DNA of 64,000 nt from Albifimbria verrucaria (taxonomy: Eukaryota > Ascomycota > Sordariomycetes > Hypocreales > Stachybotryaceae). The stretch's first letter is position 1, and each line of letters begins with the position of its first letter. The stretch covers positions 3,472,001-3,536,000 of the forward strand of contig JAHREC010000049.1 of assembly GCA_020081605.1 (NCBI GenBank), written 5' to 3'. Positions 1 to 11,138 of this stretch are shown here, piece after piece. Under the pieces are notes generated by a model. The model saw only the letters and a program-made list of their open reading frames with translations. It was not told the DNA's origin and ran no database searches. The translations under genes were made by a program, and so were the position numbers.

Positions 1-560
1 CCTGGAAGCTGATCCTACTATTCTTGGAATGGAGACGGGACAGCTTCGCCGATAATGGCCAGCTATAAGCGGGGTAGTTTCAGTTTCTAGACGCAGCTGA
101 AATAACTTACTGCCTGTCTCTGCCAATAAACAGTCTCACGATACGCCACAGCGCTTCAATGCCCTATGGGTATGGCCAATCCCTTCCGTCAGGGCCTCAT
201 TACAGGATATCAATGCTGAGCTGAAGGCATAGATGTCTCATATTATACTCTCGCCCTGATAAAACAGAGATAATGCCCAAATTGCATTGTAGGAGTAGGA
301 TTATGGTGGATGGGATCAGCCAGTTCAAAATAGCACCCAAATTGCTGTTACCACAACCTCAATGTCGCTCCTTCACAAACTGACTGCAATACGCTTCTGA
401 TCCTAGCACACCTGTTTTTTTATGAAACTTGGATTTATTCAAGATACTATTTTGCCTTCCACGACCCTACCAACGAACATAAACTTGTGGCGACAAAGGA
501 CTCTATGCCTCGAGGGTATAGGGTAGGCAGACATCCAGTGACAGGTATCCTAAAACATTG
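1..560. other. intergenic, no gene seen
   Basis: No open frame with coding character, RNA gene or repeat is visible. It lies downstream of the crystallin-like gene on the minus strand and should hold its 3' UTR. Confidence 0.5.
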
Positions 561-1018
561 TTAATCTTTATAGCACCTAAAAGAGCTAATTTGATCATTA
601 AAACGAGCTCGATTACTATAAAGATTCGGCTCGTCCTCTGATCTTTCCAGATTGAAATAAGGACCCTTGCAACCATAGTCCCTTTTCGTAGTTAGCTAGG
701 TAAAGTAAAAGAAATGCTAGCGTAGGCTTCAAAGTTTCTCACCTGTAGAAATAGCAAACCCCACAGCTTTGATCTGGTTTAATAGACGACACTTTATCAT
801 TAAAAGAAGAAGGCAAGTCCTCTAGAAGATACTTGATTAGTAAAATAATACAAGCCGAAGACTACCCACCGGCAGAGAAACCTACTGCAATTATTATTTC
901 GGCATTCAAGGTTTCTGCATTCACCACGGTAGTCGACATCTTCGCAAAATCGAACTGCATCAGCAGTTACACTACCGGCAAAGCAGGCGATAATAGCGAT
1001 GGCTTGGTAGAATCTCAT
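561..1018 (-). CDS. small secreted beta/gamma-crystallin-like protein
   Basis: Three exons on the minus strand: 1018-886, 821-743 and 681-561, with introns 885-822 (64 bp, GTAGGT..CTAG) and 742-682 (61 bp, AG|GTGAGA..GCTAAC..AAAAG). The exons total 333 bp, giving 110 residues. Residues 1-19 are a signal peptide (MRFYQAIAIIACFAGSVTA). The mature part holds two Greek-key-like repeats. The first has VRFCEDVDYRG and later FNDKVSSI; the second has CYFYRDYGCKG and later FNDQISSFRCY. This is the F-x-E-D-x-x-(F/Y)-x-G plus F(N)D-x-x-SS layout of a beta/gamma-crystallin domain. Eight cysteines in the mature chain suggest disulfides. The second repeat becomes visible only after splicing, because an unspliced reading stops at the second donor. 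Role is unknown: secreted members of this fold bind Ca2+ or act as effectors or antimicrobials, which cannot be decided here. A TATA box lies about 105 bp upstream. No frameshift is present. Confidence 0.7.
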
Positions 1019-1119
1019 GTTGCCAATATTTATGTTCTCCACTTTAAGTGAGAAACTTATGGAGATATGGGTCGTCTTTGCTTCAGAGTATTCCATACAA
1101 AACCTGATTGTCGTCTGCC

Positions 1120-1127
1120 TTTATATA
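1120..1127 (-). promoter_or_regulatory. TATA box of crystallin-like gene
   Basis: The minus strand reads TATATAAA about 105 bp upstream of the ATG at 1018, the usual distance for a strongly expressed secreted-protein gene. Confidence 0.45.
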
Positions 1128-2897
1128 GATTTCACAAGCTAGCAAGCGTTCTCACAACGCTTGCTCTACTATGTAGGTTGAGACTCACTATCCAATGTTT
1201 CATCTGGAACATTACTTCAACTTGTTCTTATGACTAAATTGTGCTGTCAGCCCACCTTGAGACCTACCGTCTTTGGAATGTTGCTCCAGGGTTTATGGTT
1301 TATACAGTTTAACTGATAAACTACCCCGCATGTTACGAGTAGTGAGGAATGAAAGGGAACGCACCCTCAAATTGTTCACTCAGATTGTTCATATTGAGAA
1401 GTTGAAGGTTGGGGGTGAACAATTGTGCTCTAGCCTCTATGTCGAGGAGCTTTAGTCTAAGATTCAGTAAGAGGCTCGTATTTTATTTATCTTAACTTGG
1501 GGTACACTAGTTCAACAGGGAACGGAACTATTACACGGTCCGGCAGTGAATAAGAAGGTATATAGCAGATTCCGGAATTGCCTTCCTTGGTTGAGGTACA
1601 AGACAATGTTCCACAAATACCGAGGAGACTGTCAGCATTCCTCAAAAGCAGTATTGGCGAGAAAACTAATTGAATGTCACACAGGCCTACTTTGTAGTAA
1701 AACAACGAATGAATTCTGTTTGAATAAAACACTGCCTTAGACTACTTATGAATCCTCTCGGTAACTGCATCAGAACTATATATCGCAACATCATCGTCAC
1801 AGTTGTGGCATCATTCACTACTTACGCATTTCAGATGTTAAAAAGTAGATAGAATCCCGATCTAAGTGAAGGTGCCTTGCATATGAGGGATGGTTCCTCT
1901 TCCTGAATATATCCAGTGCAATAGCTTTAGGGAGTCCGAAAGGAGCTGGTATGTAAATCCCTTGGGGTGGCTTGGGGTGGCTTGCCTGACGAATTTCTTG
2001 GATATTTGTAATTCCTAAAGCCTGTATCAGGATATACGAATGGTTAGATGATGTAGATCAAGGCATTCCAAGATCAATCGAAAAGTGTTTCATTGAACTT
2101 GGACAGAGACTTCATATTCCACAGAATCAGACTTGAATCTTCTGTTCATCTAAACTTAATGTATTCAGACTTGAAGTTGCTTGTTACTAGCTTACTTTTG
2201 TTACCCTTCTTGTGAGTATCAAGACTGCGGATTGCCCAACCTGATAGGCAAAAATGCAAGCATCTTTTATACTTTTCATCAATACAACTCTTTGCTTCCT
2301 ACCTTATGTTTCTAAGAGGCATCAATTGATCGGATGATATGTGATGCCTAATTCCACTTACCACCTCCTATGATGTTGTTGATCCGCTCTCCAAAAGCAA
2401 CCGGCCTACGACTTGGGGTACGATGTTGTTTCCGTCCCAACAAAAGATATAACTCAACCATACGGCAGATTACACACTGGCTCATGCATAAGCTAAGCAG
2501 AAAACGAGGCCGTAAAATAACACGTCTGCCTAATCAATCTATTTTGGCTCCTATCCTCCACACTAACTGGCTGGTTGCCTTCCACCGCTCTAAGACAGGA
2601 AGGACCCGTCAGCTAATAGTAACTCCACACTTGATGACGACGACGCCAATGCGCTTGACTAGGCATCAGAATTTCAGCGAGTATTCATGTTGATATATAA
2701 GAAGGATGAAGTAATTCACAAAAACACTGAAACTTGACTGCTATCGTCATATTATCAATGTTCCGATAAGAATTACCCCATCGTCGTACTTTTAGCAATG
2801 CTTCCTCCTCCCATTCCACCCCTCTCCCCAACATCCTACATCTCTCTTACAAAGCAACCATGGTGATACATCAAACAAAGCTGAACCACCATTCTCT
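1128..2897. other. intergenic, 1.8 kb
   Basis: No gene is supported; the short frames lack coding features and family motifs. An exact 10-bp tandem duplication (CTTGGGGTGG twice) lies at 1961-1980. An ATG in good context at 2860 is discussed with the AAA ATPase. Confidence 0.4.
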
Positions 2898-4780
2898 ATG
2901 GAAGGAGATTCTGCCGATAATATCGAGTTTAAATTTTCAGTGGGAAATAATCAACGAGAACACCTCACTCTCCGCACTGTTGTCTGTCAATACCTCGGGA
3001 CAAGCCACTCTACAAGAGCGTCTGCACACAACCTCTTCCAAATTTTGGGTCGATTGCGTTGCTTACAGTACAACCTGCAAAAATACAATACCGGCCTTGC
3101 TGAAATGACAGATGATTTTGTGCAGTATTGGCGACAACACACTCTGAGTATTCTATCTGGCTTCGGCTTCAGTTCGGGTGCAGACCGTGGGCCGTTCCAA
3201 ATTGACGGGCTAGATGACCTCATTCAGCGGTTGGAAATGATATATGAGACTGATCTGACACAAACCAGAGATCTTATCGGCAAAGGCAAGATCAACTTCT
3301 CAGGGCTACACGAAGTCTTCAGGCCAGGACACTACGTCAAAACCCACTCGATTCCAGGAACTACTGCTGCCTGTGTTTATAAGGTCGCTGATGCTTATTT
3401 TGAGGAGAAGCGCGGACTCTTCGGTTCACAGAAGCATTTCCGTTTCACCGTAGAGGTAGTAGTCCCACTCGGAAGTCATTTTTCGGTGGCATCATTCTCT
3501 GATCTTATTATGTCTTGGGGCGGAGCTCAAGTCAGGAATCTCTCCGAGCTTGCTTACCAACCTGTATCGACTGCTGAAGAAGAAGCTATGGTATTGCGGG
3601 CACAGAAAGCCGCAACATATGGCAGTATGGGAGCAAAATACCTGGCGTACTCGCCCGATACGTTTTTTGTTCACCACGGGCGACTCCATGATTCAAAGTC
3701 TGGGCTGGCTCGAGCAAAGAATACTTCAAAGTCCATTACCGGAGGTCGAATCATGCTAGATGTAGCTCGAGGTGCTTCCCTGGGCCATTACCCTTGTCAA
3801 AGTGCGGATGAGGTCACCTTGGCCATTGTCCAGCTCATTGGGCGCTACCGTCAGTGGCTGTCAAAACAATCTCAAACAACCAGTCTCGATGATGAGTCGT
3901 TTATCTTATGGAAGAATGTACCCGGAGATCTTCTGATGTGTTGCTGGCCAGCGCTGGTCGGTTTCAGTTTTACGGCAAAAGCCTGGGGACATGTATTAGT
4001 CGATGGCTTATCATTAATCGATTTTCAGAGTCATGCATTCGACCAATTGGTTCTCTCTGAAGAAAGGAAACGGATTCTTCGTGCTGTCGTTCGGTGCGGC
4101 ATGGGCCAGGAATCTCATGACCTCATCAGGAGCAAGCAAGGAGGTCTAGTACTCCTTTACACGGCCCGCCAGGAGTAGGGAAAACCCTGACTGCAGAGGC
4201 TGTTGCTGAAGTTCTTCACAGACCATTGTACTACATAACAATGGGAGAGCTTGGTGTGACTCCAGATGACTTGGAGTCTAGGCTCAGTGATGTCCTCGAG
4301 CTGTGTTCAGGCTGGGATGCCCTTGCCATTCTCGATGAAGCAGACGTCTTCCTAGAGACGCGAAGTAACTCTGATCTTGTGCGTAACGCTATGGTTTGTG
4401 TCATGTTACGTATCCTGGAATACCACCCAGGCATTCTTTTCCTAACAACCAACCGTGTCCGTACTCTGGATCCTGCTTTTGAAAGTAGGATTACTCTGGC
4501 TATTCGGTACGAGAAGCTCGACCACGATGCGCGAACAAAGATATGGAGAAGCCAACTTGCTGATGACGGCAATGCAACTTCCAACATTGACTGCCACATG
4601 CTTGCGGAAAGGGATCTAAATGGAGGACAGATCAAGAATCTCGCTAGACTGGCACAAAGCATCGCGAAAGATGAAGGTAGTACGCTAAACCAGGAAATTA
4701 TACTAAGCACAATCGAGGTTGCGTCACTTGGACTCCACAATATGAAGGAGGACAGCACATGGGAGAAGTCTACGCTTTAA
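2898..4780 (+). CDS. AAA-type ATPase with DUF7025-like N-terminus (frameshifted)
   Basis: About 627 residues once one break is bridged. The N-terminal ~300 residues resemble the DUF7025 region that precedes the ATPase core in many fungal AAA proteins. The core follows: Walker A HGPPGVGKT, then AEAVAEVL, Walker B ALAILDEAD, sensor-1 LFLTTNR, and the arginine-finger region DPAFESRI. The reading frame breaks at 4156-4158 in the run CTTTAC, two codons before Walker A; one extra T restores GLVLLLHGPPGVGKT. No intron is needed. The start may lie at 2860 (ACCATGG context) if another base is missing between 2860 and 2898. These proteins are probable disassembly or unfolding motors; substrates are unknown for this fungal group. 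The frame on the opposite strand at 4231-4758 is a shadow. Confidence 0.8.
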
Positions 4781-6054
4781 ACCAATATTAGACTTCTCGT
4801 TAGAGGAATTATTGAATAACAGTGCAAAAATGTGTTTTGGCTGCGTTAGGATGGAGATCGCGTTGTAGAGTCAGCAATAATAAGTTACCTCTTGATATTG
4901 CGCCCACTCTGTCACATCACGAGTAGCTGGCCAGAGCAGTACCTGGTCTAAGGTTAAGGTATTACAATCATAGCAGGCAAATGTAAAGCTTCATATTACT
5001 GGAATTCTATCCCATTAAATGTGCGAGGGCCACATAGAGGTTACGAGCCCCATAGTATCTCAGTCACTGTGTCGGTACATAAAGAAACTTAACATGGTTC
5101 TCTCGATGCTACATACACTATGTAGATCTTCATAAAGGCACTAAATGCTGGGACGTGTATCATCAGCCAATTACTAGCCAGATAATGTCACTAGTTTTCC
5201 CCGACTTCAATGGATCAGATCCCTGCCCGATACCTCAATGTGGCCTTCGCACGTTCAACGAGATAACACTGGTTGTCAAGACTCCCAATCTTGTCAGAGA
5301 AGGCGGCTTAAGCCATCTACTTAAAGGAGAGAGGTCTTAAGAAGAGGAATATTGTTAGATGGAGTAAAGGTATAAACTTTAGCGTTTGGTAAAACGTTGA
5401 AAATTAGCATGTGGAGGTGTCTTCCGTGTTAGCCGGCTGCCTCCCCTTTCGTTCGGCAGTTAGATTAGCCCATGTAAGCAAAATACGCTTGCATGTCCTG
5501 TATAAACTTCATGGTTCTTGATTGGTCAACCCTCAAGCCGAGTTCCGATCGTGTGTAGCACCTTGGTCACATCAGCGTCTTCCTTCAAAAAGCTGACCAG
5601 AAGCCTTATTAACATATAGCCATAAGATATTCCATTTGAGCTCAGACGGTAGAAGAATCTCGCGGTCAATGTCTATACGGTATGCTCGTATACTCTTTTG
5701 GCAAGACATCTAGTTATATGGCTATCATCCCGTAGCTGATGATCAGCGAGGCTTTCCGGACCATATCACCCATCTTGAGCTCACTTGGTCCCCACATTGT
5801 CAGACACCTCGACGCTTACCGGATTTTGCCCTCGCGGAGATAGCGGACATGAACTGTTGAGTGATTTTACATGGAGCGATGACCGTCGGCCTTTAACCCA
5901 CGTCCGCCTCCGCTAGTGATGCAACAAAGACTTTCTCAGACACCGTGGAGAAGAGTCTGGCCTGCCAGTGTCATAACTCACCAACGCCATTGGAATAGTG
6001 TAATAGGCAGTGTCATCTTTTCCAGCCGAACTTCTATCGTTATCCCTAAACAAA
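4781..6054. other. intergenic, 1.3 kb
   Basis: Contains the AAA ATPase 3' UTR and the dienelactone hydrolase promoter. A 61-codon frame at 5155-5340 has no recognisable motif and is not annotated. Confidence 0.4.
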
Positions 6055-6962
6055 ATGGAATCCAGCTGTGAGGAGTGCATTAAGGTTCGACTGCTTGACA
6101 TAGCCCCTTTGAAGACATAATAATCTCACTCTCGGCTAGGGTACCATACACAAAGGCCCGCCCAAGGGAGACATGGAATCCCTTTTGGTCTTGACACCTA
6201 CACCGTTGGCAACCGCGACAACCCTCGCGGCATTATAGTCATCTACTCAGATATCTTTGGGCTGGAGCTTGTTAATAACAAGCTCATCGCCGATGCATAC
6301 GCCAAGAGTGGAGAATGGCTCGTCTATTTACCCGACTTTTTAAAGGCGACCCAGTTCCACTTGCAATTGCCGACATCGTCCTTCCTGTGGACAAATCTAA
6401 GCAGACCATCCTTGGCAAGTATACAGGCATGCTTGCTAATGCACCGTCTTTTCTGGCGTGGAGGTCGAGACACCCAGCCGAGACCGCCACGAAAGATTGC
6501 ATGGAATTTCTAGAGGCTTTGAGACGAGCAACTCCAAAACCCCAAAAGATCGGCATTGTTGGGTTCTGTTACGGCGGAAAGTATGCACTTCAAGCTGGCC
6601 TCGAGAAGCACATGATCCAAATGGAGAATTTCAAGGTCCCTCTTGTGGACGCAGTAGTAGCTCTCCATCCTAGTCGCCTGGCTATTCCCGAGGACGTCAA
6701 AGCCCTGGTTGTACCGGCAGCATTTGGCTGGGGATTAGAGGACACCACAGTCAAGATTGAGCAAAAGTCTTTGATAGAAAATCTCCATGCAAACGCCAAG
6801 AGTGAGGGATTGCATGTCCCTGAGATGGAGCACAAGGTGTATAAGCCGGGGCGGCATGGTTTCGCTGTAAGGGGAAATCCAGACGACCCCTTGGAGAGAG
6901 CATGTCTTGAGGAATCGGAAGCACAAACCTTGCAATGGTTTGGACGTTGGCTTCTGTCTTAG
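6055..6962 (+). CDS. dienelactone hydrolase family protein (frameshifted)
   Basis: Exon 1 (6055-6084) encodes MESSCEECIK. A 55-bp intron (6085-6139) follows, then exon 2 opens with GTIHKGPPKGD, so the family's N-terminal C-x-x-C..G-T-x-H-x-G-x-P-x-G signature is rebuilt by splicing. Two breaks occur: T-run 6183-6186 (one more T gives SLFGLDTYTVGN) and T-run 6337-6341 (one more T gives PDFFKGDPVP). The repaired protein is 284 residues, a normal length. The fold is alpha/beta hydrolase: the cysteine nucleophile is in GFCYGG (about residue 154), the histidine in GRHGF (about residue 250) and the acid probably in GLEDTTV. It is cytosolic; members hydrolyse lactones or esters in aromatic catabolism, and the exact substrate is unknown. 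Confidence 0.8.
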
Positions 6963-7904
6963 TTTGCGGTATTTTATTGCTCTTTGGCACGCAGGAAGAG
7001 GTAGTATTTTGCTTCAAATAATAGTGCGTATAGATAATTTATTTTGGCAAGGTACACAGAAACGGTACATTGTCCAAGGGCAACCAACGCAATGCCTTGT
7101 TCACGAGCCACAAAACGAACAACTGCATATGGTTTGTGCAGATTTCGCCGCACGGTGCGAGAGTTGTAAAGGGGTTTAGTCTTGTCATGATAATTTCTGA
7201 ACATTCTGCCTGGAGTACAGATCTTCATACCTTCTATCATGCCCTTCGTCCATGATGAAGAGCAACTGCTGCTATCAATCGGAGAGGTTACAGCAAATGC
7301 TATTTACAATATCTAATGACGTAAAAATGAAGAGTGCATGACCCTGTCTCAAGACAACGTCATGTCTGTTTTCTTTTTCTTCTCGTCGTTCTCACTTGAA
7401 GCCGGTGATATTTCGGCGCAGTTACGCCACAGAAAGAATGGCTTACTACTTTCTTAGCCAGATGTAGTTTGAGACGTTGGCCAGGCCATCATTGTCTAAC
7501 TTCCCACACTGTCTCAGTAAGAATAATGTAGGCTGTGTTCTTGAGTTCTGAATTAAGCGTATAAAAATGAACTAGACGACGTGTGGCATTCGTATCACCT
7601 GAGAGGCTGAGACACCCTGACACGTCCGGGACTACTTTAGGTAATGATATGAAAGGCTAGAACCACCTCTGTGACTCTCAATACATAGACTTCACATCTC
7701 CATTACAGCCTTTCCCAAAATCTGCCATATGAGTGATCTTAAATAACTCATATCGGGTTGGACAGATCCTCCTTTCAAGACCTTTTGTCTCCTGATTGGC
7801 ACTATACAAGGTGGTTCCCTTCTACCTTCGCTATATTCCATATCCTGCCTTCCGCCGTCCTTCCTCAATCAATTAGGTCAAATCCGACCGTCAAAATTTT
7901 CAAC
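6963..7904. other. intergenic, 0.9 kb
   Basis: Overlapping short frames on both strands have no recognisable motif or plausible splice structure. No gene is annotated. Confidence 0.4.
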
Positions 7905-8652
7905 ATGAGAGGAGCCACGGCCCTTTTCGCTGTTTTCCTACCTATTCCGATACAAGCTCTTGTTGGTTTCAACTGGAATGTCGAAAATACACCCTCCACA
8001 GGACTTACGGATATAACGTTCCCTATGACCATACTACAAACTGATCACATCAGCGGCTACTTCTTTGCCCAGCAGTTTGGCTTTTTTGGTTTGGATGGTT
8101 CCTCAAACGTTGGCTACATTGGCCTCCAGCCAAGGCCAAACTCGAATGGTAAACCAACCATTCACGGCACGTTCTCCTCTTTCATCAAAGGCACGTCGAC
8201 AAATGATAAGAACTGTTCACCGGGTGCAGATGGCGGTGAGGAGTCAGCTGCAGATTCGAATGGAATGGGCCGTACGAGAACACCTATAACTTGGAAGTGA
8301 AGAGAACCGGTGAGCGCACATGGGCCGGCACTGCTATCAACACGGTGACAAATGACCGGATACACCTAGGTTCATGGACGTTGCCTGGGGAACTAAAGGC
8401 ATTCGAAGCAGCCAGGCAGGATTCATTGAGTGGTATCCATGGAATGGCGGCGAGCCTCCCAACCACTGTGCCAAACTTCCTTTCAGTGAAGTTGTATTTG
8501 GTGATCCTGAAACCACAACATCTGGTAGTGTCGGAAAGGTCTCGCTAGCCTACGAGTACGGTGATTGTGTGGGTCAAGTGTCGTTCATGACCGAGCGAAA
8601 AGAAAATGGCACAAAGACACACCTGGGATTTCGTGGACAAACCGGTAACTAG
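7905..8652 (+). CDS. secreted protein of unknown function (frameshifted)
   Basis: Starts MRGATALFAVFLPIPIQA, a signal peptide, and runs to TAG at 8650-8652. Two breaks: near 8231-8236 (one G gives GGGGVSCRFEWNGPYENTYN) and the G-run at about 8386-8389 (one more G gives LPGGTKGIRSS). Repaired length is 249 residues. The mature region contains DHISGYFFAQQFGFF, NVGYIGLQP, FIEWYPWNGG and C..LPFSEVVFGDP. The GYIGLQP and FEWNGP stretches recall beta-sandwich proteins of the DUF3472 type, a weak assignment made by eye. It is probably an extracellular single-domain beta protein that may bind a carbohydrate; no catalytic motif is recognised. The upstream part of this open frame (7758-7904) is taken as 5' UTR because the signal peptide starts at 7905. 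Confidence 0.65.
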
Positions 8653-9051
8653 CAGGGAACATGTCTGAAAATAATTAGAGCAATTACTACCATGCTATAT
8701 TTCCGTATAAACGTCACCCTGTTCTTTCATCTCCTTTGAAGACTTGTTACTCGACTGCCTCGAACAGAGCCTCTAGTATTTCCACTCCACGCAGCAACAC
8801 TGAATCATCGTTCCTTATTACATTAAAATTGAGTGTTGACAAGTTAATGAATACTAATGCTCTGCGATCTGCCTCCAACCATCTAATAATAGTTCTGCGT
8901 GGCCGTCGTTGGCAGGGTGAACTTCATTTATGCTCCCTGAGCTCATTTGTTCATCTTTTGTACTTTCTATAAAGTAGCATGTCGGCCAACAGGCAGTGAG
9001 ATGCCATTCTCGGCCCAGGGGAAATCATGTTCCCTGTCCTCAAGAAAATTT
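8653..9051. other. convergent 3' gap
   Basis: Lies between the 3' ends of the secreted protein and the alpha-kinase. No gene seen. Confidence 0.4.
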
Positions 9052-9930
9052 TCAGCCAAATATCAAACTCCCGCCAGGGCGAGAACCAGCTGTAGGCACC
9101 GAGTGTCTGATCATGCTTGTGCCGGCCACAGGTCGAAAGTATTGGATCGGTCTCGCAGGACGTGTCCAATGGGGGCGACAGTAGTTATTGCACTCATGCT
9201 GGGAAAAGAACGAACTGATGCCCTCGGGCCCAAGGTCTGTGACGCCGTAGTCTCTGTTTCGCGATAAGATGACGGGATCTGAGAGGACAACTTCATGTTG
9301 GTAGATACCACCCTGGACATCGCAGAGCACGTAGAAGCCTCCCGTCACATGGTAGCTGAAGTGACTCAACGCTTGCATAACTTCTCCCAAGCCTCTGAAT
9401 CATCGAATCATCCAGAATTGCTGTTGAACTTTTGGTAGTTGTAGATGAAAGGCTCACATAGAGTCTTTGAACCTGCCCACTTTCCAGATTGTGGCTTGAA
9501 TGTCCATACAGTAGCTACGTTGATTTTGATTGTCTTGTTGATCATTTGTAGGTCGTTGAAGCGATTGACAATCTCCAATGCCTTGTCGATGGCTTTGATA
9601 TCTAGTGTGAAGTAATCATCTTCGAAGACAACGCCCGTCTTGAACCACTTGGTGACACATTCCTGACCCTGGCGACGGCCCGAAGTATACGTTCCTTTGC
9701 CACCCATCGAAAGGCGCCCTGGGCGAAAGGATTTTCCAAGTCATAGGTCTTGACTGTGGCATCGCATGAGTCGTTGTAACGGCCGCTTGCAGACTGCTCT
9801 TCGGAAGGGGTGTCGGAATGGTGACCATGGACGCAATAGCGCACCTTGAATATCCTTCACCTTTGGAATATTGATTCGTGGTGTATGATGACCGGGGAAG
9901 GTCACGACCACAGGAAGCGCAGATTCGCAT
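9052..9930 (-). CDS. alpha-type protein kinase with N-terminal zinc motif (broken)
   Basis: Reads MRICASCGRDLPRSSYTT at the N-terminus, then a second C-x-x-C (SRCAYC after repair), forming a four-cysteine zinc motif before the kinase domain. Kinase landmarks: GTYTSGRRQGQECVTKWFK (nucleotide loop and lysine), FIYNYQKFNSNSG, ALSHFSYHVTGGFYVLCDVQG, and DLGPEGISSFFSQHECNNYC, the zinc-binding tail typical of alpha-kinases (PF02816). Frame breaks lie near 9831-9843, at 9694-9695 (GG needs another G) and at 9386-9388 (GGG needs another G). A TGA at 9408-9410 replaces the tryptophan expected in NSNSGW; this is a substitution, not a length error. Repaired length is 293 residues. Alpha-kinases of this size are expanded in some fungi, with unknown targets. 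Either a real pseudogene or an unpolished active gene. Confidence 0.75.
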
Positions 9931-11138
9931 GGTGGGAGGTGGATGAGGATAGGAGGGTCAGGGAACAACAAGCGTGCACAGTTTAATAACGTTTGTTGGA
10001 ACAAACGGTCAGCCCCTCACTCCGACGCGCCTTAGGCATCCATTTCTCAAAAAGCAAAACAATGGGAAACGATGTGTCTATAAAGATTGAGGATTGAATT
10101 CACACTTTCATATAAAGTAGTGTAATTCAAAGACATACATATGTATAGATCACGTCCCTCATGAGTAGTGAGGATGAATTATCTTGGTGCTCTGGTAGAA
10201 TATCATCACGGAACCAGCGGATCGTCGATAGATGTCTTATTGTACAACAGCCATTAAACCATGACTTACTGGCCTGGTAGCTACAGCTCAGGCAACTAGC
10301 CTCGGATACTCAGTGTGAGTCTCAAGCGAGAGCTCATCTCCTGCGCTAAGTAATCATCCACTAGGCTTCGACCAGTTTTCGCGGACCAAGTCATTGCAGA
10401 ATGTCGCGATAAAACGGAGGGTTCCCTCCATCAGATAGACCATATGAAGCAACTTTTAATATATCGTATATAATCTTTACGCCTCTAGCAAGCTGAGGTA
10501 GCTCTAACAGCAAAGAGCGCCCGCAAGTGGATAAATAAGACCAAGTGGTCTAAATACTGGAACTGATGCCTTGGGTAATAGCTTAACAAATTTGAACAAT
10601 TGCTTGAAAATCAAGAACCAGCATTGGTGGTATTAGCGGCGATGTGTATCGCGCAGTTTCAGCATGTCAGAGTCTAGATCTTTAGCTTGTTAGCTCTGTG
10701 CGTGAGCATGCTTACCTCGTTGAGTGATCTAGCACAAAAAGTTCTTTCTACGGTATGCTCACCTTATCTATAACAGTTCCAGCTATAATTTTGCAACAGC
10801 TATACACAATCGAAGAGATTTTAGACCCACATAGAATGGAAATAATATTAGTCTATGTGTTCTCTTTTGTTCCGACTAGGCGGGCCAATTCGGCGATGGT
10901 TGGGTGTAAGTGTTTTGTGTACTAGTAGATCCTAAGGCTAGTCCATTCTGCAACCCCGGTTTTTGACGCCTATTTGCTTACGGTTACCGGATAATTAAAC
11001 AAGTAATATTTTCCTGGGAATCTCTTTTCTTCTCCAGTTTTTGTTCTTGTTTCTTTCCCCACCGCAGCTCCAGTACTGACCTTGACAGCACACCAATACG
11101 ATATTTCAAGGCCATATATCCACCATTTCTTTGGGAAA
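9931..11138. other. intergenic, 1.2 kb
   Basis: Divergent promoter region between the alpha-kinase (minus) and the transcription factor (plus). No additional gene is supported. Confidence 0.4.

Noticed and set aside
800..1096. 98-codon minus-strand frame as a gene
   Set aside because: It reads through the first intron of the crystallin-like gene; the spliced three-exon model explains the sequence better.
4231..4758. 175-codon minus-strand frame
   Set aside because: Exact shadow of the AAA ATPase core on the other strand; no motif of its own.
6315..6962. Start of the dienelactone hydrolase at 6315
   Set aside because: That methionine is out of frame with the conserved N-terminal region; exon 1 at 6055 with the C-x-x-C signature shows the true start.
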